Assembly (NCBI GenBank): GCA_036346225.1
Contig: JARFIW010001082.1
Location: forward strand, 4,464,001-4,528,000
Source of the DNA: Platerodrilus igneus
Taxonomy: Eukaryota; Arthropoda; Insecta; Coleoptera; Lycidae
Reading direction: 5' to 3'
DNA: 64,000 nt
The notes under the pieces are model-generated. The model had not been told where the DNA came from. It searched no databases and saw only the letters and a program-made list of their open reading frames with translations. Below are positions 32,914-45,105 of the stretch, in pieces. The position numbers and the translations under genes were made by a program. Within the stretch, counting starts at the first letter, position 1, and every line of letters begins with the position of its first letter.

Positions 32914-34999
32914 TGCTGTGATATACTCCTCTCAATGCGGGAACTGGGTCCTTTCAACAAAAAAATTCTAGTCCCACAGATTGGGCGTCATAAACGGCTG
33001 TGATCCTCTTTTCGCCTCGGCTGCTCACCTAATGTTATAAACCTCCTCATTCATAAAAAAAAACAACACATTCCTACCAAAAACATCAACGTTAACTCTA
33101 TTTACATCAATATTCAGAATACATTAAAATTTCAAACTTAAAACTCAGCATAAATTTCAGTTTTAAAAGAATTTCAAGATTAATTTTATTATCATTTTAA
33201 TGTGCATCCAAAATTAAAGTCCTTGTTGGATGCCTACTAATTAATATAACAATATAAGCAGACCGGAGTCTGAGTATAAAGGAGCATCTACCACCCTTTA
33301 CGTTAATTAACCAGGTTCGTCTAATTGAGCTCAAAGACATACCCAAATTTTCATCATATTACCGAACATCAAAACTAAATACTCCTTTCTACTTCAACAA
33401 GCAAATTTCATCTTAAAATTAAAATTTTATGGTTAGTACTATTTCACTAATGTCCATTTAAAGTAAATCAATTATAAAGTTATTCAACACACACAAAATG
33501 TCAAACAAAATAGTATAATTTACCTGAAGGTTACTGTCCTCGTAGCTTCAAAGTACATCGTCCCTTTAGTTAATCACACCATTCCAACAGGATTATATTT
33601 ACGGCTTCTAATTCTCAAAGCTTTTAAAATTTTCTCCATCACCATTTATTTAAAGTTGTTTCTGGGCTTTTCCGGAACTCATCTATGTATATCTGACCCT
33701 TGTTTCGTGGATCCAGACACGTATTTGAACCATTCAATTATTAACACCCCCGAAAAATAGCAAATAACTTCATACTTCTTTCACCAATATACGCCAAAAC
33801 TGCCTACTTTTGTGTATACATTTGTCGTTGTAAATTTTGCTAATTGGTACAGTGAAACTAAATTTTATTACCTTGTATCTAAGTGCACTGAAGTACATTC
33901 ATGTTAGCACGTAAATAACCAACTATTTTGAATCACTAAAATATACGAGTAAAATTTTAAATTATTTTATCAACTAAAATGCACTGTTTAACATCTTCAA
34001 TCAAGTCGCGGATGTACGAGCTTTTAACGCATCGAATCGTCAAAAGTCTAAGAGTCTAAGAGAGCTTGTTTATATTCATCTCGGTATATATAGCAAAAAG
34101 CCGGCACGTCGCTTTTGTCCTCAAAACGGGTAATTCTAATGAATTCCTCATTCTATGTTCCCAGTCTGTCGCTCGCGCGTCGATTTTTACGAATTTTCAC
34201 TCGCCCCATTTAAATCTCAGAAATTTCAACACACGGCACGCAAGCATGTCCGAGAAAAACTAATTAATTTTGTACAGAAATTGTTGTTTCTACCTCTGAT
34301 ATTTGCATCCTATTTTCAACCAATTGTGACCCTCGTGATGTTGCTTAAATCCCGCCTTTTACTATATGTGTCTTTGCTTGACGCATTTTCTCTTTCCTTT
34401 TCTAACCTGTTCGTATTGGTGCAAATTGATATTCTGTATTATCGATTATTTTAGTCCACATGGAGTGTGAAATACCCACCTTTAGCAATTCTTGTAACTA
34501 TTATGCGACGTTTTCCCAAGATTCTCTGAACCATTAATTATCTGCAAAATTTTCGCCGTATTTGACATTTAAACTACGCAGGTGTTCAACATAATATTAA
34601 TTCTCAGAGCTTTATTTTCTAGTATTATAATCTTGGGTTTTACAAGTTTTATGCTTATTATTAATAATGGTTCAACTAACTCCAATTAAAATTAATACCC
34701 TTTAAATTTTAGTGAATCCTAACTAAATATTAGTTGTTATCTGTACGTTTTGTTCAATACCGGTTACTTAAAATAGGGTTAATTAATATAAATTTCGCAC
34801 GTAATTTCCATTTGTTTAGAAATAATTACATTACACGCAGAGCTTTTTAATACTGCTTCTTTTGATATAAAGCGTCTTGTACATGATTTAAATCTCTTAT
34901 GTTTGATGAAACTAATAAATTTTTATGCTTCACGGTTTTAATAACGCGTATTATCTAATAATATTCATTATACACGGTGATTAAAATTATTTGATGTGA
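32914..34999 (-). repeat. 3' LTR of retrotransposon B
   Basis: Nearly identical to 38028-40141. It starts TGCTGTGATATACTCC next to a TA tract. The inner edge, GATTAAAATTATTTGATGTGA, stops about 35 bp short of the other LTR, which continues to TAAATATGAGTAA. So either the U3 start is missing here, or that stretch is not part of the LTR. Confidence 0.75.
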
Positions 35000-35481
35000 C
35001 AAACAAAAAAAAAATTACAAAAAAAAATTGCCTATCTATCTCTACCCTTATCTATCTAACTTACCTACTTTGTCTCCAATTCAAAAAAAATATTTACACC
35101 TATCCTATATCCCTATCCTATTCCTAACTCTCACCTAATTCTCTGAACTGAAATTATCCCTAACTTCATCCTACTTATCCATCTAATCCTATATACATCC
35201 TATATACCTATCCTATTCTTAACTTTTAACTAATCTTCACTATACTTTACTTCCCCCTACCTAATCCTATATACCTATCCTATTTCTAACTTTATTCCTA
35301 ACTCTCCACTAATCTTATATGAAATATCTATACTTAACCTATCTTATTTTCTTCCTACATTTACTCTTTATTCTCCTCCTAAACCTATTTCTAACTATCT
35401 CCCATATTTATCCCATACCTAGCTTTATTTTCTATAAACACTTACTTCTACTCTTCTATCTACACCTATTCTATCCCTATC
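35000..35481 (-). other. Purine-rich 3' region of retrotransposon B
   Basis: On the minus strand this is almost pure A/G with GATAG and TAGG words (plus strand CTATC, CCTATC). It lies between the shortened pol and the 3' LTR, where the polypurine tract is expected. It is far longer than the usual 10-20 bp. A similar region lies in element C. Confidence 0.6.
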
Positions 35482-36420
35482 CTATTTAAATCTAACTCTC
35501 TTCTTGACCCTCCAAGTCTTCCTTCTCACCATCCTAATACTCTTCATCCCTATTTCTCCCCCTTCTATATCTATACTTAACTTCTCTATTATCTCACATA
35601 CAATAAACTTATCATCCCTATTATCCTGACTCTTACATATTGCTTCTTCTTCACGCCCTACACTTGTCTGTTTCTCATTTATTATTGTTTCCCTTTCTGC
35701 CGACAAACCAAACGATACTACTTTAAAATTATCAAATTTTCCCTCTACGGAAAATCCTCTGTACCTGCTAGAATGCTTGTGTAATGGAATCCGCCAGAAT
35801 GAATCCCTTAAATCTACTTGATTAAAAACAAACTTGCCACTTAACCTCGACAAAAATAATTCTGCCTTCACCTGCTCCCGATATGCTGCTGTTGCTTCTA
35901 CCCCCACTAATTCTGCATTTTCTTGTACTAAAGCTTGAACCTCTACTTTCCTATCCTCTGGACATCTTATTGTGTTGATCTGTTTACCTTCATCATCCTC
36001 TACCTCTACTACATTAATACTAAACCCCGTGTCATCCTCTGTGACTTCATAACTGCCCTTCCATGGCACTACCCTATCCTTAATCCTTATTACCTTCCTT
36101 TCCATATCTATCAAAACCCCTAACTTCATCATACAGTCAACACCTAAAATGCTCTGAAACTTCAGTCCAGGTACAATTACAAACTCCTGTTCACAGCTAA
36201 AACCTCCTATATCTATCCTAAGCACCACAACACTATTTACTACAGCAAACTTCTTTTTATTTGGAGCTACTAAATGGCTACGTTTTATAGGCATAATTCT
36301 ATCACAAACCTTATCCCTAATTTTGCTGACGAATTCCTCCGATATTAAACTCGCCTCTGCCCCTGTATCAAGTAATACTTCTACATTATTTTCAAAATTT
36401 CTAAATTAATAATTGGCAAA
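35482..36420 (-). pseudogene. pol: Truncated pol of retrotransposon B: protease and partial reverse transcriptase
   Basis: The frame 36294-35482 is 270 residues. Just upstream in the same frame is the protease active site LLDTGAEASLI (about 36355-36385), separated from gag by a shift. Compared with element C it lacks about 30 and about 50 residues in the reverse transcriptase N-terminal part, keeps LHKHSSRYRGFSVEGKF, and then leaves the family right after FGLS. So it lacks the YVDD active site, RNase H and integrase. The deletions preserve frame, ending in an Arg/Lys-rich tail coded by purine-rich DNA. Confidence 0.7.
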
Positions 36421-36522
36421 CATAATTTTCTACAGTTTCTGGCTCTACTTTCTCCTCAATTTTGAAAAATTCACGTGGATGTTCATATACATTTACACAG
36501 AAATCTAGTGGTCTGTCGCGTT

Positions 36523-37879
36523 CTAAAAATCCTGTCTCGTCCTGTTTTCAGTGCTTGGTCCTGGTTGTCCTTCTACAACCTGTGCGTACGTCCTCCTCGT
36601 GTTAATATCCGTGTCCCTGTCTCTATTCGGCGTGCTGGTCACAGTCCTGTTTACCTCCGGTAAACTGTTCTGTCGCGTGTAACTAGGTCTTGACGTCGGT
36701 CCCCTAGTCGCACTATTGCTCCTGTATTCCTGTCCTCGTCGTTCCCAATTCGGTCGAAAATTTCTGTTGTAGTCAGGCCGTCTCGGATAATTCGGTGTCC
36801 TGTTGTCAAACCTAACTGTGTTAACGTTTCGTTCTCGTATCTCTCTTGTCCGTCCAACACATACATCGTCATATCTCTGTAAGTATTCCAAAAACGTCTC
36901 CCGTTCTGTGATGTTTTGTAAGGCCACGTGTTGTCTAATTTCCAGTTCAAAATGTCGTGATAGGTACTTGATTATCTGTCTGTCCGTCAATGGTGGATTC
37001 AGTTGTTTGGCCACACTGTATTTGCGGATGGCATATTGCTCCCTAGAACCTGCAAACTCTCCCTTAAATTTTCCTGTAATCAAGTCGTCCCTAATCTGAT
37101 CCTGTTTGTGATCACTCCAGTAATGTTGTAAAAATTTGTTTTCAAAGAGCTGATACTTGTCTATGTCCTGTCCTACTAAATTGTACCATGCCTCCGCATT
37201 GTCCTTTAATAAAGCCTTTATCGTATTTAGTTTAGTCTGTTCGTCAAATAAATTTCCCACTAGATTTCTTACACTATTAATAAAAATTTGTGGATTTACC
37301 CTGTTATCGCCATAAAACTTCATGTGTTGGTCCAATGATACTCCACCTGTAGAAAATCTGGGACCATCCCCCGTTAAATTCGACATGTTGTATTTGATAC
37401 TACTAACTTCGCGTTCTACCCTGCCTAACTGATCCCTACATGAGTCTGTCACTTCTGTCATTTTTACATTAATCTCTTCTTCACAAAAAATGCGTACTTC
37501 GGACCTTAAATGTCCCATTTCCTGTCGAAGACCTGTAATATCATGCTCATTTTTTTTCAACCCTATTTTCAACCTCCCCCATTTTTACGGTAAGACTATT
37601 TTTAAATTCTGTGAATTCTTTCGTATTTTGTTCAATTTTCCCGCTTATCTGCTCTAATTTTTGGTTGGACTCCTCCCTCGCTCTATTAGATTCTTCCCTA
37701 GCTAATCGCATTTCCTCAAACATTCTCATCATTAACTCATTTCCTTGATCCCCTGATTCCGTCCTCGACTGATCTCTACTGCCTCCAGCTTCTTCCATTT
37801 TCGAATTTTTCCCACACAATGCACTATCGTCACTTCCAATTTCCACTCCTTGACTCCTTAACCACTCCTTTCTCTGCAT
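36523..37879 (-). pseudogene. gag: Gag of retrotransposon B
   Basis: Starts MQRKEWLRSQG at 37879, with a coiled-coil N-terminal region (REESNRAREESNQKLEQI). It shifts frame at the run of eight T at 37551-37558, then continues MGHLRSEVRIFCEEEI, capsid-like HMKFYGDNRVNPQIF, ALLKDNAEAWYNLV and PPLTDRQIIKYLSRHFE, and a basic Arg/Asn/Pro tail. No CCHC knuckle is seen. Apart from the homopolymer shift, which could be a sequencing error, the gene is intact and parallels that of element C. Confidence 0.75.
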
Positions 37880-38004
37880 ACGTTCAAATCACTCACACAC
37901 ACTCTAAAAATACTCTTAAATTTATACACAAACAGAAACTCTCTTTCTCAGATCGCCAGTTTCCTGGAATAAAATAACAAAAATTTTATTTGGAACTCGA
38001 GCCC

Positions 38005-38022
38005 TCACGTTGTGGTCGCCAA
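38005..38022 (-). promoter_or_regulatory. Primer-binding site of retrotransposon B
   Basis: The minus strand reads TGGCGACCACAACGTGAG, 5 bp after the LTR end CACAGCA. TGGCGACC matches the 3' end expected for a tRNA-Arg primer. The same word follows the LTRs at 17753 and 47885 (minus). Confidence 0.6.
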
Positions 38023-38027
38023 AATTT

Positions 38028-40140
38028 GCTGTGATATTCTCCTTTGAATGCGGGAACTGGGTCCTTTCAACAAAAAAATTCTAGTCCCACAGATTGGGCG
38101 TCATAAACGGCTGTGATCCTCTTTTCGCCTCGGCTGCTCACCTAATGTTATAAACCTCCTCATTCATAAAAAAACAACACATTCCTACCAAAAACATCAA
38201 CGTTAACTCTATTTACATCAATATTCAGAATACATTAAAATTTCAAACTTAAAACTCAGCATAAATTTCAGTTTTAAAAAGAATTTCAAGATTAATTTAA
38301 TTATCATTTTAATGTGCATCCAAAATTAAAGTCCTTGTTGGATGCCTACTAATTAATATAACAATATAAGCAGACCGGAGTCTGAGTATAAAGGAGCATC
38401 TACCACCCCTTTACGTTAATTAACCAGGTTCGTCTAATTGAGCTCAAAGACATACCCAAATTTTCATCATATTACCGAACATCAAAACTAAATACTCCTT
38501 TCTACTTCAACAAGCAAATTTCATCTTAAAATTAAAATTTTATGGTTAGTACTATTTCACTAATGTCCATTTAAAGTAAATCAATTATAAAGTTATTCAA
38601 CACACACAAAATGTCAAACAAAATAGTATAATTTACCTGAAGGTTACTGTCCTCGTAGCTTCAAAGTACATCGTCCCTTTAGTTAATCACACCATTCCAA
38701 CAGGATTATATTTACGGCTTCTAATTCTCAACGCTTTTAAAATTTTCTCCATCACCATTTATTTAAAGTTGTTTCTGGGCTTTTCCGGAACTCATCTATG
38801 TATATCTGACCCTTGTTTCGTGGATCCAGACACGTATTTGAACCATTCAATTATTAACACCCCGAAAAATAGCAAATAACTTCATACTTCTTTCACCAAT
38901 ATACGCCAAAACTGCCTACTTTTGTGTATACATTTGTCGTTGTAAATTTTGCTAATTGGTACAGTGAAACTAAATTTTATTACCTTGTATCTAAGTGCAC
39001 TGAAGTACATTCATGTTAGCACGTAAATAACCAACTATTTTGAATCACTAAAATATACGAGTAAAATTTTAAATTATTTTATCAACTAAAATGCACTGTT
39101 TAACATCTTCAATCAAGTCGCGGATGTACGAGCTTTTAACGCATCGAATCGTCAAAAGTCTAAGAGTCTAAGAGAGCTTGTTTATATTCATCTCGGTATA
39201 TATAGCAAAAGCCGGCACGTCGCTTTTGTCCTCAAAACAGGTAATTCTAAAGAATTCCTCATTCTATGTTCCCAGTCTGTCGCTCGCGCGTCGATTTTAC
39301 GAATTTTCACTCGCCCCATTTAAATCTCAGAAATTTCAACACACGGCACGCAAGCATGTCCGAGAAAAACTAATTAATTTTGTACAGAAATTGTTGTTTC
39401 TACCTCTGATATTTGCATCCTATTTTCAACCAATTGTGACCCTCGTGATGTTGCTTAAATCCCGCCTTTTACTATATGTGTCTTTGCTTGACGCATTTTC
39501 TCTTTCCTTTTCTAACCTGTTCGTATTGGTGCAAATTGATATTCTGTATTATCGATTATTTTAGTCCACATGGAGTGTGAAATACCCACCTTTAGCAATT
39601 CTTGTAACTATTATGCGACGTTTTCCCAAGATTCTCTGAACCATTAATTATCTGCAAAATTTTCGCCGTATTTGACATTTAAACTACGCAGGTGTTCAAC
39701 ATAATATTAATTCTCAGAGCTTTATTTTCTAGTATTATAATCTTGGGTTTTACAAGTTTTATGCTTATTATTAATAATGGTTCAACTAACTCCAATTAAA
39801 ATTAATACCCTTTAAATTTTAGTGAATCCTAATTAAATATTAGTTGTTATCTGTACGTTTTGTTCAATACCGGTTACTTAAAATAGGGTTAATTAATATA
39901 AATTTCGCACGTAATTTCCATTTGTTTAGGAATAATTACATTACACGCAGAGCTTTTAATACTGCTTCTTTTGATATAAAGCGTCTTGTACATGATTTAA
40001 ATCTCTTATGTTTGATGAAACTAATAAATTTTATGCTTCACGGTTTTAATAACGCGTATTATCTAATAATATTCATTATACACGGTGATTAAAATTATTT
40101 GATGTGATTATTTAATTTTCTACCCTGGTCTAAATATGAG

Positions 40141-40141
<1 letters not shown>
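38028..40141 (-). repeat. 5' LTR of retrotransposon B
   Basis: Full-length LTR. On the minus strand it runs from TTACTCATATTTAGACC at the TA tract (40141) to CACAGCA. Same family as 17759-19892 and 62850-64000. Confidence 0.75.

Positions 40142-40187
<46 letters not shown>
40142..40187. repeat. (TA)n microsatellite
   Basis: Directly visible. Confidence 0.9.
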
Positions 40188-40188
<1 letters not shown>

Positions 40189-40370
40189 AATGAGTTAGGT
40201 AACGGGTTTATGGGTCTGTGTTACGTTATAGATTAAAACTCTTTGTCTTTAACCAAGCTTTCGATTTTAATTAAAATCTTCATCAGGGTGAAAAACTGGA
40301 GTATTGGTGTAAGTATAAAATCAGAAATGCAACAAAAATATATAAATATAAATCACAAAACACAAACGTA

Positions 40371-40373
<3 letters not shown>
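40188..40373 (-). other. 186-bp island between TA tracts with a hammerhead-like core
   Basis: The minus strand contains CCTGATGA, a perfect 16-nt self-complementary GATTTTAATTAAAATC, and CGAAAGC. That is the core order of a hammerhead (CUGAUGA, stem II, GAAA). There is an extra A before stem II and no convincing stem I. It is likely a terminal fragment of another Penelope-like family, or a chance hairpin. Confidence 0.35.

Positions 40374-40411
<38 letters not shown>
40374..40411. repeat. (TA)n microsatellite
   Basis: Directly visible. It abuts the 3' LTR of retrotransposon C. Confidence 0.9.
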
Positions 40412-40413
<2 letters not shown>

Positions 40414-42426
40414 CCGTGGAACTCTGTTAAAATCCTCTCCAACAAAAATATATTCGAAAATTTTATTACATTTTCAAATTCGAAAATAGAAAAATTTCCA
40501 AAAATTTAAATAAGTCAAAAAAAAATATTGCTTACCCGTTTTCCTCTCTTCCTCGGTTGAATGGCCTTCTTCAACTGCTTCCGGCTATCTCATTTGGACC
40601 TTCTTTTGGATAGCTATATTCATTCATAAATCCTATCATTCACGCACACTCCCAATAAAACCACAAAATACAACAAACATACAATCTTTTATTTATTCCT
40701 ATTTACAAATGCAATTCATTATTATTTTATAGTTCACGTCACACTTCAGTAAATTTTATTTTGTAATGTCCTTTATTTAATTTTAAAATCATCAAACACA
40801 TAAAAAGTACTCGGAGTAAATGGACTTTGAATAATACCTTCTCTAAAATTCCTTTATTATAATTTATTTATTTATTTTAATACTCTAAGTAAACTGTGGG
40901 GTATGGTGAGCTTATAATAACCCAATTAATGTATGCCCTTCAACTTTGCATACTCTAAAACAAAAAAAAAATAAAGCCATGTACTCTTCACAAAATTTCA
41001 CGTTCTAATGGAACATTTAAAAGCTTTCTAGACACCTTCAATTTCTAGTTGAATACCGTAATAAAGTTATTTACACATGTTCTGTTCAATACGTAAATAA
41101 TTCACACTACCTTGAAAAACACTCACATACGCCACCCCAATGTTTACAGTTTATAGGAATCACAAATTTAAATCGTTACCTGGAATTTCTAGAAGATCTT
41201 CGCTCTGTAGATGATGCCATGTAAATTTCTATCTGGTCGGCAGGACGTTTTTCTCAATTACTAGACGACTTCCATTTCAGTTGATCCGCCAACGCCTCCT
41301 TCTCGGTGTAACCAAATTCCAAATTTCATTTCACAGTAACCTATGTTATTTAATGTCCCGACACGAGTTGATAAAATTATGGGTGATACCTCAATAAAAT
41401 AATCTCGGCACATTAACCGCGTTTTTAATTAATTTAGAGGCTACCACTAAGCAATACACTTTAAATTATTTGTTAATACTTGCAACTCGTTAACTTCCAT
41501 ACGTGCTTTTGGGACGATCGAAATAATAACGCAAGAAGTTAAAAGACAAGAGAGCGAGTCCTAGTTCTCTAGAGTATTTATATCTTTCGACTGTAACCTC
41601 TCCAGGCCCCCAGTTATCCGAAATCCCGCTCACAACAACACATTCTCACAATTTTGCACTCAACCCCAATTTTAAATCTGCGAATTTCAAGACCTCGTTA
41701 TAAAATTTTAAGAAACTCACGCTACACTATCCTCGTGTCTATATCAAGTTGAACTAACATATCGACCGATCGTAGACTTAATGACGTTTCTCAAATCCCT
41801 CCTCTACTATTGTGGTCGCATGCTTATACGTTTTCTACGTCTCAGTCTAACCTTGCTTGAGTGGTTGAAAAATCGATATCCTTGTTTGTTCACTGTTTAC
41901 ACACGTGGACTGTCTGCGTGCGTTAAATAACCCCCTCATTAGCATTTCCCGTGAATATAAGCGACTGTTTATCCGACATTCTCTGTAACCATTTGTTATC
42001 TACACAATTTAAGCAGAACTTGACCTTTATAAAAATACGCAGGTGTTCAATCGTAACATTTAAATAACACTTCTCCGAGTTGGATATTCCACGTATTTTA
42101 ACCCTCTTGATATATTTGTACGTTAGCAACGCGTCTCATCTTTGGTATTATTGGGTTTTTAAATGCTTTTATGCATATTATACCTCAATAATCGTTCAAT
42201 TGAATTCAAATTAATTAATAAATTAATGGCATTGGCTTTTACCATTTAATTTCTTTGCAAACCTACTTAAATTTCATTAATTATTTATAAAATTTCGTTA
42301 ATACCAGATACTTAAAAATGAATTAACTAATATAACCTTTGCACGTAATTTTTGGTTGTTCCTTTATACAGGGTGTTTTGAAATTGCTTCGTTTATATTT
42401 ATTTTTGATCTTTTAAAACCACTATA
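40412..42426 (-). repeat. 3' LTR of retrotransposon C
   Basis: Matches 47892-49881, from GCCGTGGAACTCTG to TTTTAAAACCACTAT. There are more differences between the two LTRs than in element B, including a 19-bp change near 48800 and a deletion near 49420, so this insertion is older. Confidence 0.75.
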
Positions 42427-43136
42427 TAATCTCCCTATTTCAATTCTAAGAAAAACTCTCCCCGGTTTTTCTGAATTTAAATACCTACATTCTACTTTAA
42501 TTTTAACTGCTATTTCTATACACCTATCTACTCACCTAACAATACCTATACCTATTTAATCCACCTATCACTACTTATCTACCTATTTCTATCTATTTCT
42601 ACATCTATCTCTACTTATTTCTATCTATCTACACCTATCTTTATTTATAATTACCTATTCCCACCTATCACTATCTCTTCCCTAACTATTTTTATCTATT
42701 ATTAGCTCTTTACCCTCTTATTTCATTGTCTTTTCTTCTTTCATTTCCCCTTTTTAGTCTTTTATTGACTCCTTACATACATCTTTTTGTACTTTTGTCT
42801 TTATTTTCAGTCTTCATAACTTTTAACCTCACCTATTATCACTATCTATTCTTATCCTAACTCAGCCTAACTAATTCTATACCTATATCTAGCTATCTCC
42901 CATATTTATCCCATACCTAATCTTCTATATACACCTATTTCTATCCCTATCTATTTAAATTTTACTCTATTATACACCTATCTCTACTTTTCTATATACA
43001 CCTATCCATATTTATCCTATTTCTACTTCTATTTTTCTATTTACCTATTTCTATCTCTAACTTTTCTTTATACACCTATCGCTATCTCTCTATTCTATAT
43101 CTATACTAAAATTTATCTATCTCTATCTTTTTGTCA
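42427..43136 (-). other. Purine-rich 3' region of retrotransposon C
   Basis: About 700 bp almost purely A/G on the coding strand with a little T (plus strand CTATCTATTTC-like). It lies between the integrase stop and the 3' LTR and parallels 35000-35481 in element B. Confidence 0.6.
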
Positions 43137-44015
43137 TTACACTTCCTCTTGCCGATTCTGTGCTACCTCTGGCGAATAGGGAAACAATAGACTTACGTGG
43201 AATTTCCCCCTTTCCGCCTGTGTTTCCATATCCTTCAAGACATAAGTACACTCCCCTACGACCTCCCCAATCCTAAATGGTCCTTCGTAAGGCAAGTGTA
43301 GCTTAGCGCACGTCAGGAGTTCTCGCCTGCCTATTCTCAATCTTCTGACTATTACCAAATCTCCAACCTTGAATTTCACCCTCTTCTTAATCTTCTCATT
43401 CATATGCCTCGTGTATTTGTCTGACCTTCTTCTTAGTTTCTCTCTGGCATTACACAACAATTGCTGGAATTCAGCCTTTCGTGGCACAATCTGCCAAGGT
43501 CTCTCCGGGTATTGCTGTTTCATCAGCATTATGGGGCTGGTTTCAGTAACCGTACTCGGGGTTTCATTTAAAAAGGATTCAACTCTAGACAGATTGTCCC
43601 CCCAAGATCTATGATCGTTGTATGATGCCAGACGTACAAATTTTACCGTTTCCTGTATGTATCTCTCAGCTGGGTTCGCCTGAGGATGCCTGATACTACA
43701 GAAAACCACCTTAACCTCTTGTTGCTCCCAATAAGTCACAAATCTCTGGTTATTAAAATACGTGGCATTATCTGTTAGCACACGTTTAAATTTTCCAACG
43801 TCTCTACAATACAATTCTAATTTCTTATTTGTCTCCACTGTACTACACTCTTTTGTTGGGTATAATTTTGTAAATTTCGAAAAAATATCTATGACTATTA
43901 ATATGTGTTGATGTCACTTCCTACTTCTCACTAAGTTGCTCAAGTAATCAATGGCAATCAAATCCAATGGGTTTTCTACACGTATACTTTGTATCACATC
44001 CTGACTCGTGTGGTT
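43137..44015 (-). pseudogene. pol: Integrase of retrotransposon C
   Basis: The continuous frame is 43838-43137, with TDNATYFNNQRF, NPAERYIQETV, a C-terminal FKVGDLVIVRRLR, EGPFRIGEV and GKFHVSLLFPY. Upstream, beyond a stop, the first catalytic block IAIDYLSNLV is readable near 43950 with its Asp present. The complete catalytic triad is therefore encoded, though interrupted. Confidence 0.75.
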
Positions 44016-44056
44016 TTTATATTTTTATATTTTTATATTTTTATATTTTTATATTT
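44016..44056. repeat. 8-bp tandem repeat inside the integrase zinc finger
   Basis: About five units of TTTTTATA (plus strand). They replace the stretch where the Cys pair of the zinc finger (CKIC in element A) is expected, and create a shift and stop. Confidence 0.7.
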
Positions 44057-44503
44057 GATTACTGATTTGACAATACTAATGTCTTTCACGGCGAAAAAGT
44101 TTTCCCTAAATATAAACCAAAGTTTCCTAACACCGATGTGTCCATATTTTACATGAAGGTCCTTTACAATCAACTCTGCTTGCACCCTATCTACTACATA
44201 AAGCTCCAGATCCAGCACTCTCTTACACAGAAACCCCTCTATCATACTATACTTTTTAAAACCCGGTTCCGTTTCTAACCGTCTTTTGACACGTAGTAGC
44301 TCTTCACTCTGCTCCTGATTCCTCATTACCTCTTCATGCCCGTATATGGATCCATCCTTTCTCAAAATGTTGATGGCAATCATAATGTCACAAGGCCTCT
44401 TATTTACATTCTCCTTACTTCTGCTGAACGCGTCCGCTATAAAATTATTCTCCCTTTTTATATATTTTATTTCAAAGTCGAATTCCTGTAACAATAGCCC
44501 CAT
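44033..44503 (-). pseudogene. pol: RNase H end and integrase N-terminus of retrotransposon C
   Basis: 156 codons: LLLQEFDFEIKYIKR with ADAFSRS (end of RNase H), then a linker, then HVKYGHIGVRKLWFIF, the His pair of the integrase zinc finger. The Cys pair is lost to the 8-bp repeat next to it. Confidence 0.7.
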
Positions 44504-45105
44504 CGATATACTCTATTGTAGGAGAATCGGGTATTTATCAGAGCACACAACGCTGAATGAACTGTCTCAATAACAAAATGTCGACCTACGAGGTAAAATT
44601 TAAGTTTACTTATGCCAAAAACCACTGCTGCCATCTCTTTCTCACTAATGGTGTAGTTCAGCTCATACGGATTCAGTGTCCGAGAAATAAATGATATGGG
44701 AACCTCCTCTCCATCCTGAATTTGATACAGCTCCGCAGCTAAGGCACTATCCGATGCATCCGTACTTAAAATAAACCCTATGTCAAATCTAGGATGCCTT
44801 AAAATGAGTTGCTCATGGAACTGCTCCAACAGGGTTAAGTATGCTGCTTCTTGACTCTCCGACCATTTCCATTTGACTCCTTTTTTTAAAAGTTTGAACA
44901 GCGGCCCTGCCTTCTCTGAAAACGCCGGTACAAACTTTTTATAAAAATTGAGAACTCCCAAAAATGCTCTTAATTTCCGGATATTATTTGGTCTTGGGTA
45001 GTTTAATATCTCGGATAGTCTTTCCTTGTCTATACACATACCCTCATGATTCACTACATATCCCAAAAAATTTACCGCTTTTGAAAAAAAACTCACACTT
45101 GTCAA
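44467..45105 (-). pseudogene. pol: Reverse transcriptase thumb and RNase H of retrotransposon C
   Basis: Reads AVNFLGYVVNHEGMCID, RAFLGVLNFYKKFVP, RNase H STDASDSALAAELYQ and YTISEKEMAAVVFGI. It is out of frame with the section before (shift near 45080, beside a T run) and after (near 44510). Confidence 0.75.

Larger units (their letters stand above)
32914..40141 (-). mobile_element. Ty3/gypsy-type retrotransposon B (internally deleted)
   Basis: Two LTRs of about 2.1 kb surround a 3-kb interior on the minus strand, with gag and a much-shortened pol. Everything after the middle of reverse transcriptase is gone. The LTRs differ at very few positions by eye, so the insertion is young. TA tracts border both sides. 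Confidence 0.8.

Noticed and set aside
34066..34454. Overlapping frames of 65-99 codons, repeated at 39178-39564
   Set aside because: They lie inside the two LTRs of element B in antisense orientation to the element. Frames differ between the copies because of single-base indels, and no domain is seen.
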